Part shown: piece by piece, positions 17,611 to 25,346 of the stretch
How positions within the stretch are numbered: the first letter of the stretch is position 1
Layout of the letters: each line of letters opens with the position of its first letter
DNA from: Prevotellaceae bacterium
GTDB lineage: Bacteria > Bacteroidota > Bacteroidia > Bacteroidales > Bacteroidaceae
Length of the DNA stretch: 48,832 nucleotides
NCBI GenBank assembly: GCA_029226205.1
Contig: JAQXXT010000044.1
Location: 1-48,832 of the forward strand
Direction of reading: 5' to 3'
Translations under genes and position numbers: made by a program
The notes under the pieces: model-generated
Told to the model about the DNA's origin: nothing
What the model saw: only the letters and a program-made list of their open reading frames with translations
Databases searched by the model: none

Positions 17611-18812
17611 TTGAAATGGATCTCCTCCATAAACCGCTTGATAACCTCGGGCTTACCGGTGTGCTTACCGTCGTCCTCAGAAATCTTACAGGTGTCATTA
17701 TAGAAAGGCCACGACTCGGTGATCTTCACCGCCGTGAGTTTGATGACGGTATTCATCGGGGCTGTATGTGGGAAATCATTCGTGAAATGGGTACCGATAC
17801 CAAATGATGGCTGACAGACCTTACTGGCATACTGCTGGATCTCTATGGCATCATCCGTCGTCAGCGCATTGGAGAAGATCACCTGCTTCGTTCTACTGTC
17901 TATATTCAGACTCTTATACTTGTCGCAGATCTTCTGCAACTCTTTTCGGTTGTCCCCACTGTCGACACGGAGTCCCTTGAAGAGGTTCGCGAAATCCTCG
18001 GAGAAATTCAACGAGAAAATATCCCAGCCGAAACTGTCGTAGAGATAGGTGCCAAGGGCTCCGTTGAAGGTATGGCGCCATGCGTTCATAGCAATATGGT
18101 TGGCCATCTGAGGACCAAACATGCCACCAATGGCACAGACAAACTCATGGGCCATAGTTCCAACAGGAGTGAGACCGTATTTCATGGCGAGGTAAACATT
18201 ACTCGTACCAACGAAACGTCCTTTCCAGTCACTGCGGGAGGACTGACAGTCACGGAACGCTCTCACGATGGTATCCTCAGCCTTGAAAGAGGCTCGGCGA
18301 CGGGTTCCGAAATCGGAGAAAATACATCCGGCATTGAGCAGCCGCTCACCTTTCTCATAGGTCCGGCGGTAGTAGTCGTCGTAGTTGAAGTCCTGATTCT
18401 GCTTCGTAACGATATAATAAAGCTCCGAAACAATAGCCAGCACCTTTACCTCAAGAAGAATCGTATCGCTCCAGTTGCCCTCGAAAGTGATATGCAGATG
18501 GCCCTCTGCATCCTGCTCCACCGTCGTCCACTCACTGCGGTAGCGGAAACCTTTCAGATAGGTGAAGAACCAACTGGGCATATAATAGCATTTCGATTTC
18601 ATGAAGGCGATCTCCTCATCGGTGATGACAACATTCTCCAACATCTTGATCTGTTCCTTCACAAGATCAGCAAAACCAGGGGGGTAGACCGTGTTATTAC
18701 GGTCTACGAAGGTGTATTTCACCTCCGCACGGGGATAGTTATCAATGACGGCACAGCACATGCTGAACTTATAAAGGTCGTCATCGGTAAAATGGTTGAT
18801 AATCTGCTGCAT
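17601..18812 (-). CDS. pncB: Nicotinate phosphoribosyltransferase
   Basis: A 403-residue cytosolic enzyme that joins nicotinate to PRPP to make nicotinate mononucleotide in NAD salvage. Family segments seen are the N-terminal DDLYKFSMCCAVIDNYP, DFGTRRRASFKAED (about residue 170), VGTSNVYLAMKYGLTPVGTMAHEF (about 200-225) and LRVDSGDN (about 290). Length fits the bacterial family. The gene stands alone between a family B dimer and the sdh terminator, with its own promoter about 20 bases upstream of the ATG. Confidence 0.93.
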   Translation of the reverse strand: MQQIINHFTDDDLYKFSMCCAVIDNYPRAEVKYTFVDRNNTVYPPGFADLVKEQIKMLENVVITDEEIAFMKSKCYYMPSWFFTYLKGFRYRSEWTTVEQDAEGHLHITFEGNWSDTILLEVKVLAIVSELYYIVTKQNQDFNYDDYYRRTYEKGERLLNAGCIFSDFGTRRRASFKAEDTIVRAFRDCQSSRSDWKGRFVGTSNVYLAMKYGLTPVGTMAHEFVCAIGGMFGPQMANHIAMNAWRHTFNGALGTYLYDSFGWDIFSLNFSEDFANLFKGLRVDSGDNRKELQKICDKYKSLNIDSRTKQVIFSNALTTDDAIEIQQYASKVCQPSFGIGTHFTNDFPHTAPMNTVIKLTAVKITESWPFYNDTCKISEDDGKHTGKPEVIKRFMEEIHFKEK

Positions 18813-18831
18813 AAATAAATGTATATGGCTG

Positions 18832-18861
18832 CAAATTTAGTAATTTTCTCGCAAAAACAAA
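18832..18861 (-). promoter_or_regulatory. Bacteroidetes-type promoter for pncB
   Basis: TTTG (18861-18858), an 18-base spacer and TAAATTTG (18839-18832) on the minus strand. The -33 element lies in the T-rich tail of the sdh terminator, so the two signals are interleaved. Confidence 0.7.
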
Positions 18862-18895
18862 AATTCCCGCCTAAGAAAGTTTCTTAGACGGGAAT
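18852..18895 (-). terminator. Rho-independent terminator of the sdhCAB operon
   Basis: A stem of ATTCCCG and CTAAGAAA arms (18863-18895, one mismatch) with a two-base GT loop, followed on the minus strand by TTTTTGTTTTTG. It lies about 105 bases after the sdhB stop, beyond two family B repeats. Confidence 0.8.
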
Positions 18896-18912
18896 CTATT
18901 CTTATTTTCCCT

Positions 18913-18992
18913 CGTAGGGTGCGGCCCTTGTGGCCGTCCTAACCGGGAATGATCCTCCGTAGGGTGCGGCCCTTGTGGCCGTCCTAACCGGG
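18913..18992 (+). repeat. Family B tandem dimer (GCGGCC subtype), 44-base period
   Basis: Copies at 18913-18947 and 18957-18992 read CGTAGGGTGCGGCC, CTTGT loop, GGCCGTCCTAACCGGG, identical over that core. They are transcribed in the 3' end of the sdh message, just before the terminator. Confidence 0.9.
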
Positions 18993-18999
18993 AAAAATA

Positions 19000-19755
19000 T
19001 TAATCTGCCAATTTTGCCTTGATGAACTCACGGTTCAGACGGGCGATATTGGCGATGGACTCATTCTTCGGGCACTCTGCCTCGCAGGCACGCGTGTTCG
19101 TACAGTTTCCGAAGCCGAGTTCCTCCATCTTAGCAACCATAGCCTTCGCACGACGGGCTGCCTCAGGACGACCCTGGGGAAGGAGAGCGAGCTGACTGAC
19201 CTTAGAGGAGACGAAGAGCATGGCAGAACCATTCTTACATGCGGCTACACAAGCGCCACAACCGATGCACGTTGCGCAGTCCATAGCCTCGTCGGCAGCC
19301 TCCTTGGGAATCAGGATAGCGTTGGCATCCTGTGCCTGACCGGTACGAACGGAAGTGTAGCCACCGGCAGCGATGATCTTATCGAAAGCGCTACGGTCGA
19401 CCATACAGTCCTTGATCACAGGGAAAGCGGCAGAACGCCAGGGCTCAACGGTGATGACATCGCCGTCATGGAAACGACGCATGTACAGCTGGCAGGTCGT
19501 GGCACCCTGGGCAGGACCATGGGGATGACCATTGATATACAGGGAGCACATACCGCAGATACCCTCACGACAGTCATGGTCGAAGACAAACGGCTCCTTG
19601 CCGGCCTCGATCAACTGCTCGTTCAGAATATCCAGCATCTCGAGGAAGGAGGTATCACCAGGGATGTCCTTCATCTCGAAAGTATCGAAATGACCTTTTG
19701 CCTGAGGTCCGTTCTGACGCCATACTTTGAGCGTGAAACTTATATTTGTATCCAT
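19000..19755 (-). CDS. sdhB: Succinate dehydrogenase/fumarate reductase iron-sulfur subunit
   Basis: A 251-residue protein. The N-terminal plant-ferredoxin-type domain holds the 2Fe-2S ligands in CREGICGMC (about 62-70). The C-terminal domain holds [11 protein letters not shown] and [12 protein letters not shown] for the 4Fe-4S and 3Fe-4S clusters. It passes electrons between the SdhA flavin and the cytochrome b haems. In fermenting Bacteroidales the complex mostly runs as a fumarate reductase that yields succinate. The start is 8 bases after the sdhA stop. Confidence 0.95.
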   Translation of the reverse strand: MDTNISFTLKVWRQNGPQAKGHFDTFEMKDIPGDTSFLEMLDILNEQLIEAGKEPFVFDHDCREGICGMCSLYINGHPHGPAQGATTCQLYMRRFHDGDVITVEPWRSAAFPVIKDCMVDRSAFDKIIAAGGYTSVRTGQAQDANAILIPKEAADEAMDCATCIGCGACVAACKNGSAMLFVSSKVSQLALLPQGRPEAARRAKAMVAKMEELGFGNCTNTRACEAECPKNESIANIARLNREFIKAKLAD

Positions 19756-19763
19756 TGCTTTTA

Positions 19764-21710
19764 TTACTTCTTATAATTACGTGTCTGTACCTTGATATAC
19801 TGATAGTTGAGAGGCTCCTTCAGAAGTTCAGGGGCTACCTCGTCGGATCCCTGGTACTTCCAGCAGGCGACATACATGTAGTTCTCGTCGTCACGCTTTG
19901 CCTCACCTTCCTCGGTCTGGCTCTCCTCACGGAAGTGACCACCGCAGCTCTCGTTACGGTTCAGGGCATCATAAGCGATGAGCTCACCCATGGTGATGAA
20001 GTCACGGAGATGGATAGCCTTGTCAAGCTCGACATTCAAGCCCTCCTTGCTGCCCGGGATGCGGACATGCTCGTCAAACTCCTTACGGAGCTCTTTCAGC
20101 TGCTTCAGGGCTGTCTCCAGGCCTTCCTTATTACGGGCCATACCCACGTGATCCCACATGATATGATAGAGTTTCTTGTGGATGTGGTCAACACTCTCGT
20201 CTCCCTGGATGCCATAGATACGGTCAATCTCCTTCTGGACACCCTTCTCGGCCTCCTCAAACTCTGGCAAGTCGGTAGAGAAGCGAGGAACTGTAATCTG
20301 GTCACTCAGGTAATTCATAATAGTATAAGGAATGACGAAGTAACCATCGCTCAGACCCTGCATCAATGCGGATGCACCCAGACGGTTGGCACCGTGATCG
20401 GAGAAGTTGCACTCACCGAGGGCGAAGAGACCGGGGATAGAGGTCTGCAGCTCGTAGTCTACCCAGATACCACCCATCGTATAGTGGATAGCAGGATAGA
20501 TCATCATCGGGTTCTCATGAGGATCAACATCCGTGATCTCCTGATACATATCGAAGAGGTTACCATAACGCTGGTCTACTACATCACGGCCAAGACGCTT
20601 GAAAGCATCGGAGAAGTCGAGGAACACGGCCAGGCCGGTGTTGTTCACACCATAGCCCTTATCGGTACGCTCCTTGGCTGCACGGGATGCAACGTCACGA
20701 GGTACAAGGTTACCAAATGCAGGATAACGACGCTCGAGATAGTAATCACGGTCCTCCTCAGGAATATCACGACCCTTCAGCTTACCAGCCTGAAGTGCTT
20801 TGGCATCCTCCAGCTTCTTCGGTACCCAGATACGACCATCGTTACGCAGAGACTCAGACATCAGCGTCAGCTTACTCTGCTTGTCACCATGGACAGGGAT
20901 ACACGTCGGGTGGATCTGTACGAAACAGGGGTTAGCGAAGTAAGCACCCTTACGGTAGCACTGGAGAGCAGCCGTACAGTTGCAACCCATTGCATTCGTA
21001 GAGAGGAAATAAGTATTACCGTATCCACCTGTTGCAATACATACAGCATGAGCGCTATAACGCTCGAGCTTACCGCTGACGAGGTTCTTGGCAATGATAC
21101 CACGGGCACGGCCGTCGATGATCACGAGGTCCTCCATCTCCGTACGGGTGTGGAGTTCGACACTGCCACGGTGTACCTCCTTCATCAAAGAAGAGTATGC
21201 ACCGAGTAGCAACTGCTGACCGGTTTGACCCTTGGCATAGAACGTACGGCTGACCTGCACACCACCGAAAGAACGGTTGGCAAGCATACCACCATATTCA
21301 CGGGCGAAAGGTACACCCTGAGCGACACACTGGTCGATGATGTTCGCACTCACCTCTGCAAGACGGTAAACGTTGGCCTCACGGGCACGGTAGTCACCAC
21401 CCTTGATGGTATCATAGAACAGACGGTAAACAGAGTCACCATCATTCTGGTAATTCTTGGCTGCATTGATACCGCCCTGAGCTGCGATGGAGTGTGCACG
21501 ACGAGGAGAGTCCTGAATGCAGAAGTTAATAACATGGAAGCCCATCTCACCCAGACTGGCTGCGGCAGATGCACCGGCAAGACCAGTACCAACAACGATG
21601 ATGTCAAGCTTACGACGGTTGGCCGGGTTGACAAGTTTCTGATGAGCTTTATAATTGGTCCATTTCTCGGCCAGAGGGCCTTCTGGAATCTTAGAATCTA
21701 TCTGTGACAT
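19764..21710 (-). CDS. sdhA: Succinate dehydrogenase/fumarate reductase flavoprotein subunit
   Basis: A 648-residue protein. The N-terminal [20 protein letters not shown] is the FAD-binding dinucleotide fold. [17 protein letters not shown] contains the His expected to attach FAD covalently. VQIHPTCIP and [34 protein letters not shown] are active-site and FAD segments. It catalyses succinate/fumarate interconversion on the cytoplasmic face. It is the middle gene of sdhCAB, 74 bases after sdhC. Confidence 0.95.
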   Translation of the reverse strand: MSQIDSKIPEGPLAEKWTNYKAHQKLVNPANRRKLDIIVVGTGLAGASAAASLGEMGFHVINFCIQDSPRRAHSIAAQGGINAAKNYQNDGDSVYRLFYDTIKGGDYRAREANVYRLAEVSANIIDQCVAQGVPFAREYGGMLANRSFGGVQVSRTFYAKGQTGQQLLLGAYSSLMKEVHRGSVELHTRTEMEDLVIIDGRARGIIAKNLVSGKLERYSAHAVCIATGGYGNTYFLSTNAMGCNCTAALQCYRKGAYFANPCFVQIHPTCIPVHGDKQSKLTLMSESLRNDGRIWVPKKLEDAKALQAGKLKGRDIPEEDRDYYLERRYPAFGNLVPRDVASRAAKERTDKGYGVNNTGLAVFLDFSDAFKRLGRDVVDQRYGNLFDMYQEITDVDPHENPMMIYPAIHYTMGGIWVDYELQTSIPGLFALGECNFSDHGANRLGASALMQGLSDGYFVIPYTIMNYLSDQITVPRFSTDLPEFEEAEKGVQKEIDRIYGIQGDESVDHIHKKLYHIMWDHVGMARNKEGLETALKQLKELRKEFDEHVRIPGSKEGLNVELDKAIHLRDFITMGELIAYDALNRNESCGGHFREESQTEEGEAKRDDENYMYVACWKYQGSDEVAPELLKEPLNYQYIKVQTRNYKK

Positions 21711-21784
21711 AATTCAGTGATAGTTTTACTTACAAATTTTATTTTTGATGAGTTGATAGTCTATAGCTGTTTCACACTATGAAA

Positions 21785-22465
21785 CTATCCGCAATAACTG
21801 GGAGCGAAGCCCAACCAGAAAGAGAGGATCAGGAAAGCGAAGATGCCCATCAGAATCGTGACATAGACGATGCCGATGCACTGCCAACGCTTGAGCCAGA
21901 TCTTACCACTCCAACCAAGCGTCTGCATAGCACTCCAGAAACCGTGGGAGAGGTGGAACCAAATGGCGCAGAGCCATACGAGGTAAAGGATGGAGAACAC
22001 CGGATTAGAGAAAGTGTCCTGAATCCAAGCGAAACCATCAGTAGGATCATGAGCGACCTGAATACCTGCCAGGTCAGCGAACATCATATGTCCCCAGAAA
22101 TTGTAGAGATGGAGGATCAGACCGAGCAGGATGATCAGACCAAGAACGAGCATGTTCTGGCTGGCCCAGCTCACTTCCTTCCAACGTGCTGTAACGGCAT
22201 AACGCTCGTCACCACGTGCACGACGGTTCTGAGCGGTCAGGATGAAGGCATACACAATATGGCATACAGCCAAGAATGCCAGACCCAGGGTGCCAATGAC
22301 GGCATACCAGTTGGAACCGAGGAACTCACATACCGTGTTGTAAGCATCACCGCTGAAAAATGCAGCGATATTCATACAACAGTGGAATGTCAGGAAGAGA
22401 ATGAGGCAGATGCCTGTCACAGACATCACCACCTTTCTACCAATAGGTGAATTAATTAACCACAT
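21785..22465 (-). CDS. sdhC: Succinate dehydrogenase/fumarate reductase cytochrome b subunit
   Basis: A 226-residue membrane anchor with five hydrophobic segments and several helix-borne histidines (LTFHCCMN, LAVCHIVYAF, ILHLYNFWGHMMF, WFHLSHGFWSAMQ) suited to bind two haems. A single large cytochrome subunit with no SdhD marks the type-B complex known from Bacillus and Wolinella. It exchanges electrons with menaquinone. It is the first gene of the operon, behind a strong promoter. Confidence 0.93.
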   Translation of the reverse strand: MWLINSPIGRKVVMSVTGICLILFLTFHCCMNIAAFFSGDAYNTVCEFLGSNWYAVIGTLGLAFLAVCHIVYAFILTAQNRRARGDERYAVTARWKEVSWASQNMLVLGLIILLGLILHLYNFWGHMMFADLAGIQVAHDPTDGFAWIQDTFSNPVFSILYLVWLCAIWFHLSHGFWSAMQTLGWSGKIWLKRWQCIGIVYVTILMGIFAFLILSFWLGFAPSYCG

Positions 22466-22549
22466 AAATGATTGAAATTTAGATATTTAACTGTTTGAAA
22501 CTGATATTGTTCGCTTTTTATATAGGTCTCGCTATACCTAATTTTGTTG

Positions 22550-22580
22550 CAAAAATACTATAAAATAATGATTATACAAA
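22550..22580 (-). promoter_or_regulatory. Bacteroidetes-type promoter for sdhCAB
   Basis: TTTG (22580-22577), a 19-base spacer and TATTTTTG (22557-22550) on the minus strand. The leader to sdhC is about 75 bases. It lies in the AT-rich 175-base divergent region shared with mnmG. Confidence 0.78.
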
Positions 22581-22611
22581 GTATTTTCGGCAAAATTTGA
22601 ATTTAATTTTT

Positions 22612-22619
22612 TACTTTTG
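22612..22619 (+). promoter_or_regulatory. Promoter -7 element for mnmG
   Basis: TACTTTTG fits TAnnTTTG and lies 21 bases before the ATG. Upstream, TTCG at 22586-22589 is the best -33 candidate (22-base spacer), a weak match. Confidence 0.5.
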
Positions 22620-22640
22620 CGGTGAAAATAGGAAAACAAA

Positions 22641-24557
22641 ATGAAATTTAACTTTGATGTTATTGTCATCGGTGGCGGACACGCCGGCTGCGAGGCTGCT
22701 ACAGCAGCGGCCAACATGGGCGCACGCACGTGCCTCGTTACGATGGACATGAACAAGATTGGACAGATGAGTTGTAACCCCGCTGTAGGTGGTATCGCCA
22801 AAGGACAGATCGTCCGCGAGATCGATGCCCTCGGCGGTGAGATGGGGCGCGTCACCGATGCTACAGCAATCCAATTCCGTATGCTGAATATCGGCAAGGG
22901 ACCCGCCGTGTGGAGCCCGCGTGCCCAGTGCGACCGCGGCCGATTCATCTGGCAGTGGCGCTCCGTCCTTGACCATACGCCGAATCTGAACATCTGGCAG
23001 GACCAGGCTGACGAACTCCTCGTAGAGAATGGCGAGGCCGTTGGTGTGCGTACCATCTGGGGTGTAGAACTGCGGGCAAAATGTACGATCATCACCGCCG
23101 GTACTTTCCTCAACGGTCTTATGCATGTCGGCCGGAAGATGGTGGAGGGAGGACGCTGCGCTGAACCTGCTGTTCACCACCTCACGGAGAGTATCACCCA
23201 ATGGGGCATACGCTCTGCTCGTATGAAGACGGGTACTCCCGTGCGCATCGACAAGCGAAGTGTCCATTTCGAAGATATGGAAGAGCAAAAAGGTGACCAA
23301 GGCTTCCACCAGTTCTCTTACTTCGGCCCCCATCGCAAACTGAAACAACTTTCTTGCTGGACAACCTACACGAACAAGACTGTCCACGACATTCTCCGTA
23401 GTGGGCTCGCCGACTCTCCGCTCTTCAACGGACAGATCAAAAGTACAGGCCCACGCTACTGTCCGAGCATCGAGACCAAGCTCGTCACCTTCCCCGACAA
23501 GGATGAGCATCCGCTCTTCCTGGAGCCGGAAGGAGAAGAGACCAACGAGATGTACCTGAACGGGTTCTCCTCCAGTATGCCGATAGATATTCAGATGGAA
23601 GCTATCCATCATATTCCCGCCCTGCGGGACGCGAAGATCTACCGTCCAGGCTACGCCATCGAATACGATTACTTCGATCCGACGCAGTTATATCATTCGC
23701 TGGAATCGAAAGTTATTCCGAATCTTTTCTTCGCCGGACAGGTTAACGGCACAACAGGTTATGAGGAAGCCGGAGGACAAGGTACCATCGCCGGTATCAA
23801 TGCAGCACTGAAATGCGGAGGAAGCGAGCCTTTCGTCATGAATCGTGATGAAAGTTATATCGGCGTGTTGATCGATGATCTCACGACAAAGGGGGTCGAT
23901 GAACCCTATCGAATGTTTACTTCAAGAGCGGAATACCGTATTCTACTCCGCCAGGATGATGCCGACGCACGACTGACGGAGAAAGGCTACGAGCTCGGAT
24001 TGGCAAAACGTGACCGATATGATTGGTGGATAAATAAGAAAGAAGGTATCGAAGGGATCATCCGTTTCTGCCAAGAGACGACGGTACATCCTAAAGATAT
24101 CAATGGGGCTCTCGAGCATCTCGGTACCACCCCACTCCGCTTTGGCTGTAAGGTCAGCGAACTTGTTGCCCGTCCGCACCTTTCGTTAAATAATCTCGCA
24201 GAAATCATTCCTGAATTAAAAGAAGCTATTCTCAAGAATGGCCAAGAGGCCATGACTTCGGAAGGCTCTTCATTTGTCACCCTCGAAGAACGGACAGCTG
24301 AAATCGCTGAGGCAGCAGAAGTAAGAATGAAATATAAAGGATATATAGACCGGGAGAAGATCGTGGCTGATAAGATGCACCGACTGGAGAACATCAAGAT
24401 TCGTGGACATTTCAAATATGCCGACATCAAAGAGATCTCTACGGAAGGGCGTCAGAAGTTGGAGCGCATCCAGCCAGACACACTTGCCCAGGCCAGCAGA
24501 ATTCCCGGTGTAAGTCCGAGTGACATCAATGTCCTCCTCGTCCTCATGGGTCGGTAG
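22641..24557 (+). CDS. mnmG: tRNA uridine 5-carboxymethylaminomethyl modification enzyme MnmG (GidA)
   Basis: A 638-residue FAD protein that, with MnmE, modifies the wobble uridine of several tRNAs. The N-terminal VIVIGGGHAGCEAATAAANMG is the FAD fold, and MSCNPAVGGIAKGQIVREIDALGG is a family signature. GQVNGTTGYEEAGGQGTIAGINAAL and FTSRAEYRILLRQDDAD are further family segments, and the C-terminal helical domain is complete. The TAG stop lies in a family A repeat. mnmG is classically origin-proximal, which fits the parS site just downstream. Confidence 0.95.
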   Translation: MKFNFDVIVIGGGHAGCEAATAAANMGARTCLVTMDMNKIGQMSCNPAVGGIAKGQIVREIDALGGEMGRVTDATAIQFRMLNIGKGPAVWSPRAQCDRGRFIWQWRSVLDHTPNLNIWQDQADELLVENGEAVGVRTIWGVELRAKCTIITAGTFLNGLMHVGRKMVEGGRCAEPAVHHLTESITQWGIRSARMKTGTPVRIDKRSVHFEDMEEQKGDQGFHQFSYFGPHRKLKQLSCWTTYTNKTVHDILRSGLADSPLFNGQIKSTGPRYCPSIETKLVTFPDKDEHPLFLEPEGEETNEMYLNGFSSSMPIDIQMEAIHHIPALRDAKIYRPGYAIEYDYFDPTQLYHSLESKVIPNLFFAGQVNGTTGYEEAGGQGTIAGINAALKCGGSEPFVMNRDESYIGVLIDDLTTKGVDEPYRMFTSRAEYRILLRQDDADARLTEKGYELGLAKRDRYDWWINKKEGIEGIIRFCQETTVHPKDINGALEHLGTTPLRFGCKVSELVARPHLSLNNLAEIIPELKEAILKNGQEAMTSEGSSFVTLEERTAEIAEAAEVRMKYKGYIDREKIVADKMHRLENIKIRGHFKYADIKEISTEGRQKLERIQPDTLAQASRIPGVSPSDINVLLVLMGR

Positions 24558-24614
24558 GGACATGATCTATCATGTTCCGCATCGGCAGTAGGGACTTGAT
24601 TCATCATGTTCCGC
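24554..24614 (+). repeat. Family A tandem dimer (A5, A6), 34-base period
   Basis: A5 at 24554-24580 (ACATGAT/ATCATGTTCCGC) and A6 at 24588-24614 (ACTTGAT/ATCATGTTCCGC). A5 holds the mnmG stop codon and A6 ends five bases before the perfect parS. Confidence 0.9.
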
Positions 24615-24619
24615 ACCAT

Positions 24620-24635
24620 TGTTTCACGTGAAACA
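24620..24635. promoter_or_regulatory. parS: ParB-binding centromere site (perfect)
   Basis: TGTTTCACGTGAAACA is a perfect 16-base palindrome, identical to the classical chromosomal parS. ParB (Spo0J) family proteins load here, spread along DNA and recruit SMC/ParA for origin segregation. It lies between mnmG and apt. In many bacteria parS clusters close to oriC, often near mnmG. Confidence 0.9.
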
Positions 24636-24716
24636 GCAGAGTGCTTAAAAGTAAAAATATCAATCAGTTAAGGATTCAAGTAAAACGTAAAACTTAAAGT
24701 AAAACATCAATAAAAA

Positions 24717-25247
24717 ATGAACAAGCAAATCTTACTGGACAATCTGCGTTGCATACCGGACTGGCCTATCAAAGGAGTAAACTTCCGTGATGTCACAACA
24801 CTGTTTAAGAACCCTCAAGCGCTGAGAGAAATCAAAGACGAAATGGTCGATCTCTATCGCGATAAAGGCATCACGAAAATCGTTGGCATCGAGAGCCGTG
24901 GATTCGTGATGAGTTCCGCCGTAGCCGTAGAACTCGGTGCCGGTGTCGTTCTCTGCCGTAAACCTGGAAAACTGCCTTGTGAGACCGTACAGGAGAGTTA
25001 CGCCAAAGAATATGGCATGGATACTATTGAGATCCATAAAGACGCCATCAGCTCCGACGACGTAATCCTCCTCCACGACGATCTGCTTGCTACGGGCGGC
25101 ACGATGCAAGCAGCTTGTAAACTTGTCAAGAAATTCCATCCGAAGAAAATCTATTGTAATTTTATTATCGAGCTCCACAGCGAATTCCCCGAAAGCCGTA
25201 AACTCTTCGACCCGGATGTAGAAATCTCTTCTCTCTTGCAGTTTTAA
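24717..25247 (+). CDS. apt: Adenine phosphoribosyltransferase
   Basis: A 176-residue cytosolic enzyme that converts adenine and PRPP to AMP in purine salvage. GVNFRDVTTLFKNP (about 18-31), GIESRGFVMSSAVAVELGAG (about 60-80) and the PRPP-binding loop VILLHDDLLATGGTMQAA (about 118-135) are family motifs. Length is typical. The gene lies between the two parS-like sites. Its leader carries three direct GTAAAAC repeats (24680, 24687, 24699). Confidence 0.93.
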   Translation: MNKQILLDNLRCIPDWPIKGVNFRDVTTLFKNPQALREIKDEMVDLYRDKGITKIVGIESRGFVMSSAVAVELGAGVVLCRKPGKLPCETVQESYAKEYGMDTIEIHKDAISSDDVILLHDDLLATGGTMQAACKLVKKFHPKKIYCNFIIELHSEFPESRKLFDPDVEISSLLQF

Positions 25248-25259
25248 CCTGCCACCATC

Positions 25260-25319
25260 GTAAGTACATGATTATTCATGTCCCGTGCCAATATAGGGAC
25301 ATGATTGATCATGTCCCGT
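25260..25319 (+). repeat. Family A tandem dimer (A7, A8), 33-base period
   Basis: A7 at 25260-25285 is degenerate (GTAAGTACATGAT) and A8 at 25293-25319 is near consensus. A8 supplies upstream in-frame ATGs to the uvrC frame. The dimer ends 11 bases before the second parS-like site. Confidence 0.85.
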
Positions 25320-25330
25320 ACGCAGCTATT

Positions 25331-25346
25331 CGTTCCACGTGAAACT
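25331..25346. promoter_or_regulatory. Second, degenerate parS-like site
   Basis: CGTTCCACGTGAAACT matches parS at 13 of 16 positions and keeps the CACGTG core, the GTT and the GAAAC. It ends on the base before the uvrC ATG. ParB binding is plausible but weaker than at 24620. Confidence 0.6.

Noticed and set aside
19746..21209. 487-codon plus-strand ORF opposite sdhA
   Set aside because: It is a shadow of the sdhA coding sequence with Thr/Leu-biased antisense composition and no family resemblance.
21765..21784. GTTTCA...TGAAAC inverted repeat between sdhC and sdhA as a third parS
   Set aside because: The arms resemble parS halves but the CACGTG centre is replaced by a longer spacer, so ParB binding is not expected.
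22466..22640. The sdhC-mnmG gap as oriC itself
   Set aside because: It is AT-rich and sits at the strand switch, but I find only one weak DnaA-box-like word (TTATACAAA at 22572-22580) and no cluster. The gap is explained by two divergent promoters.
25305..25346. Upstream start of uvrC inside a family A repeat
   Set aside because: The extra 14 residues are encoded by repeat and parS-like sequence. ATG 25347 begins a normal UvrC N-terminus.
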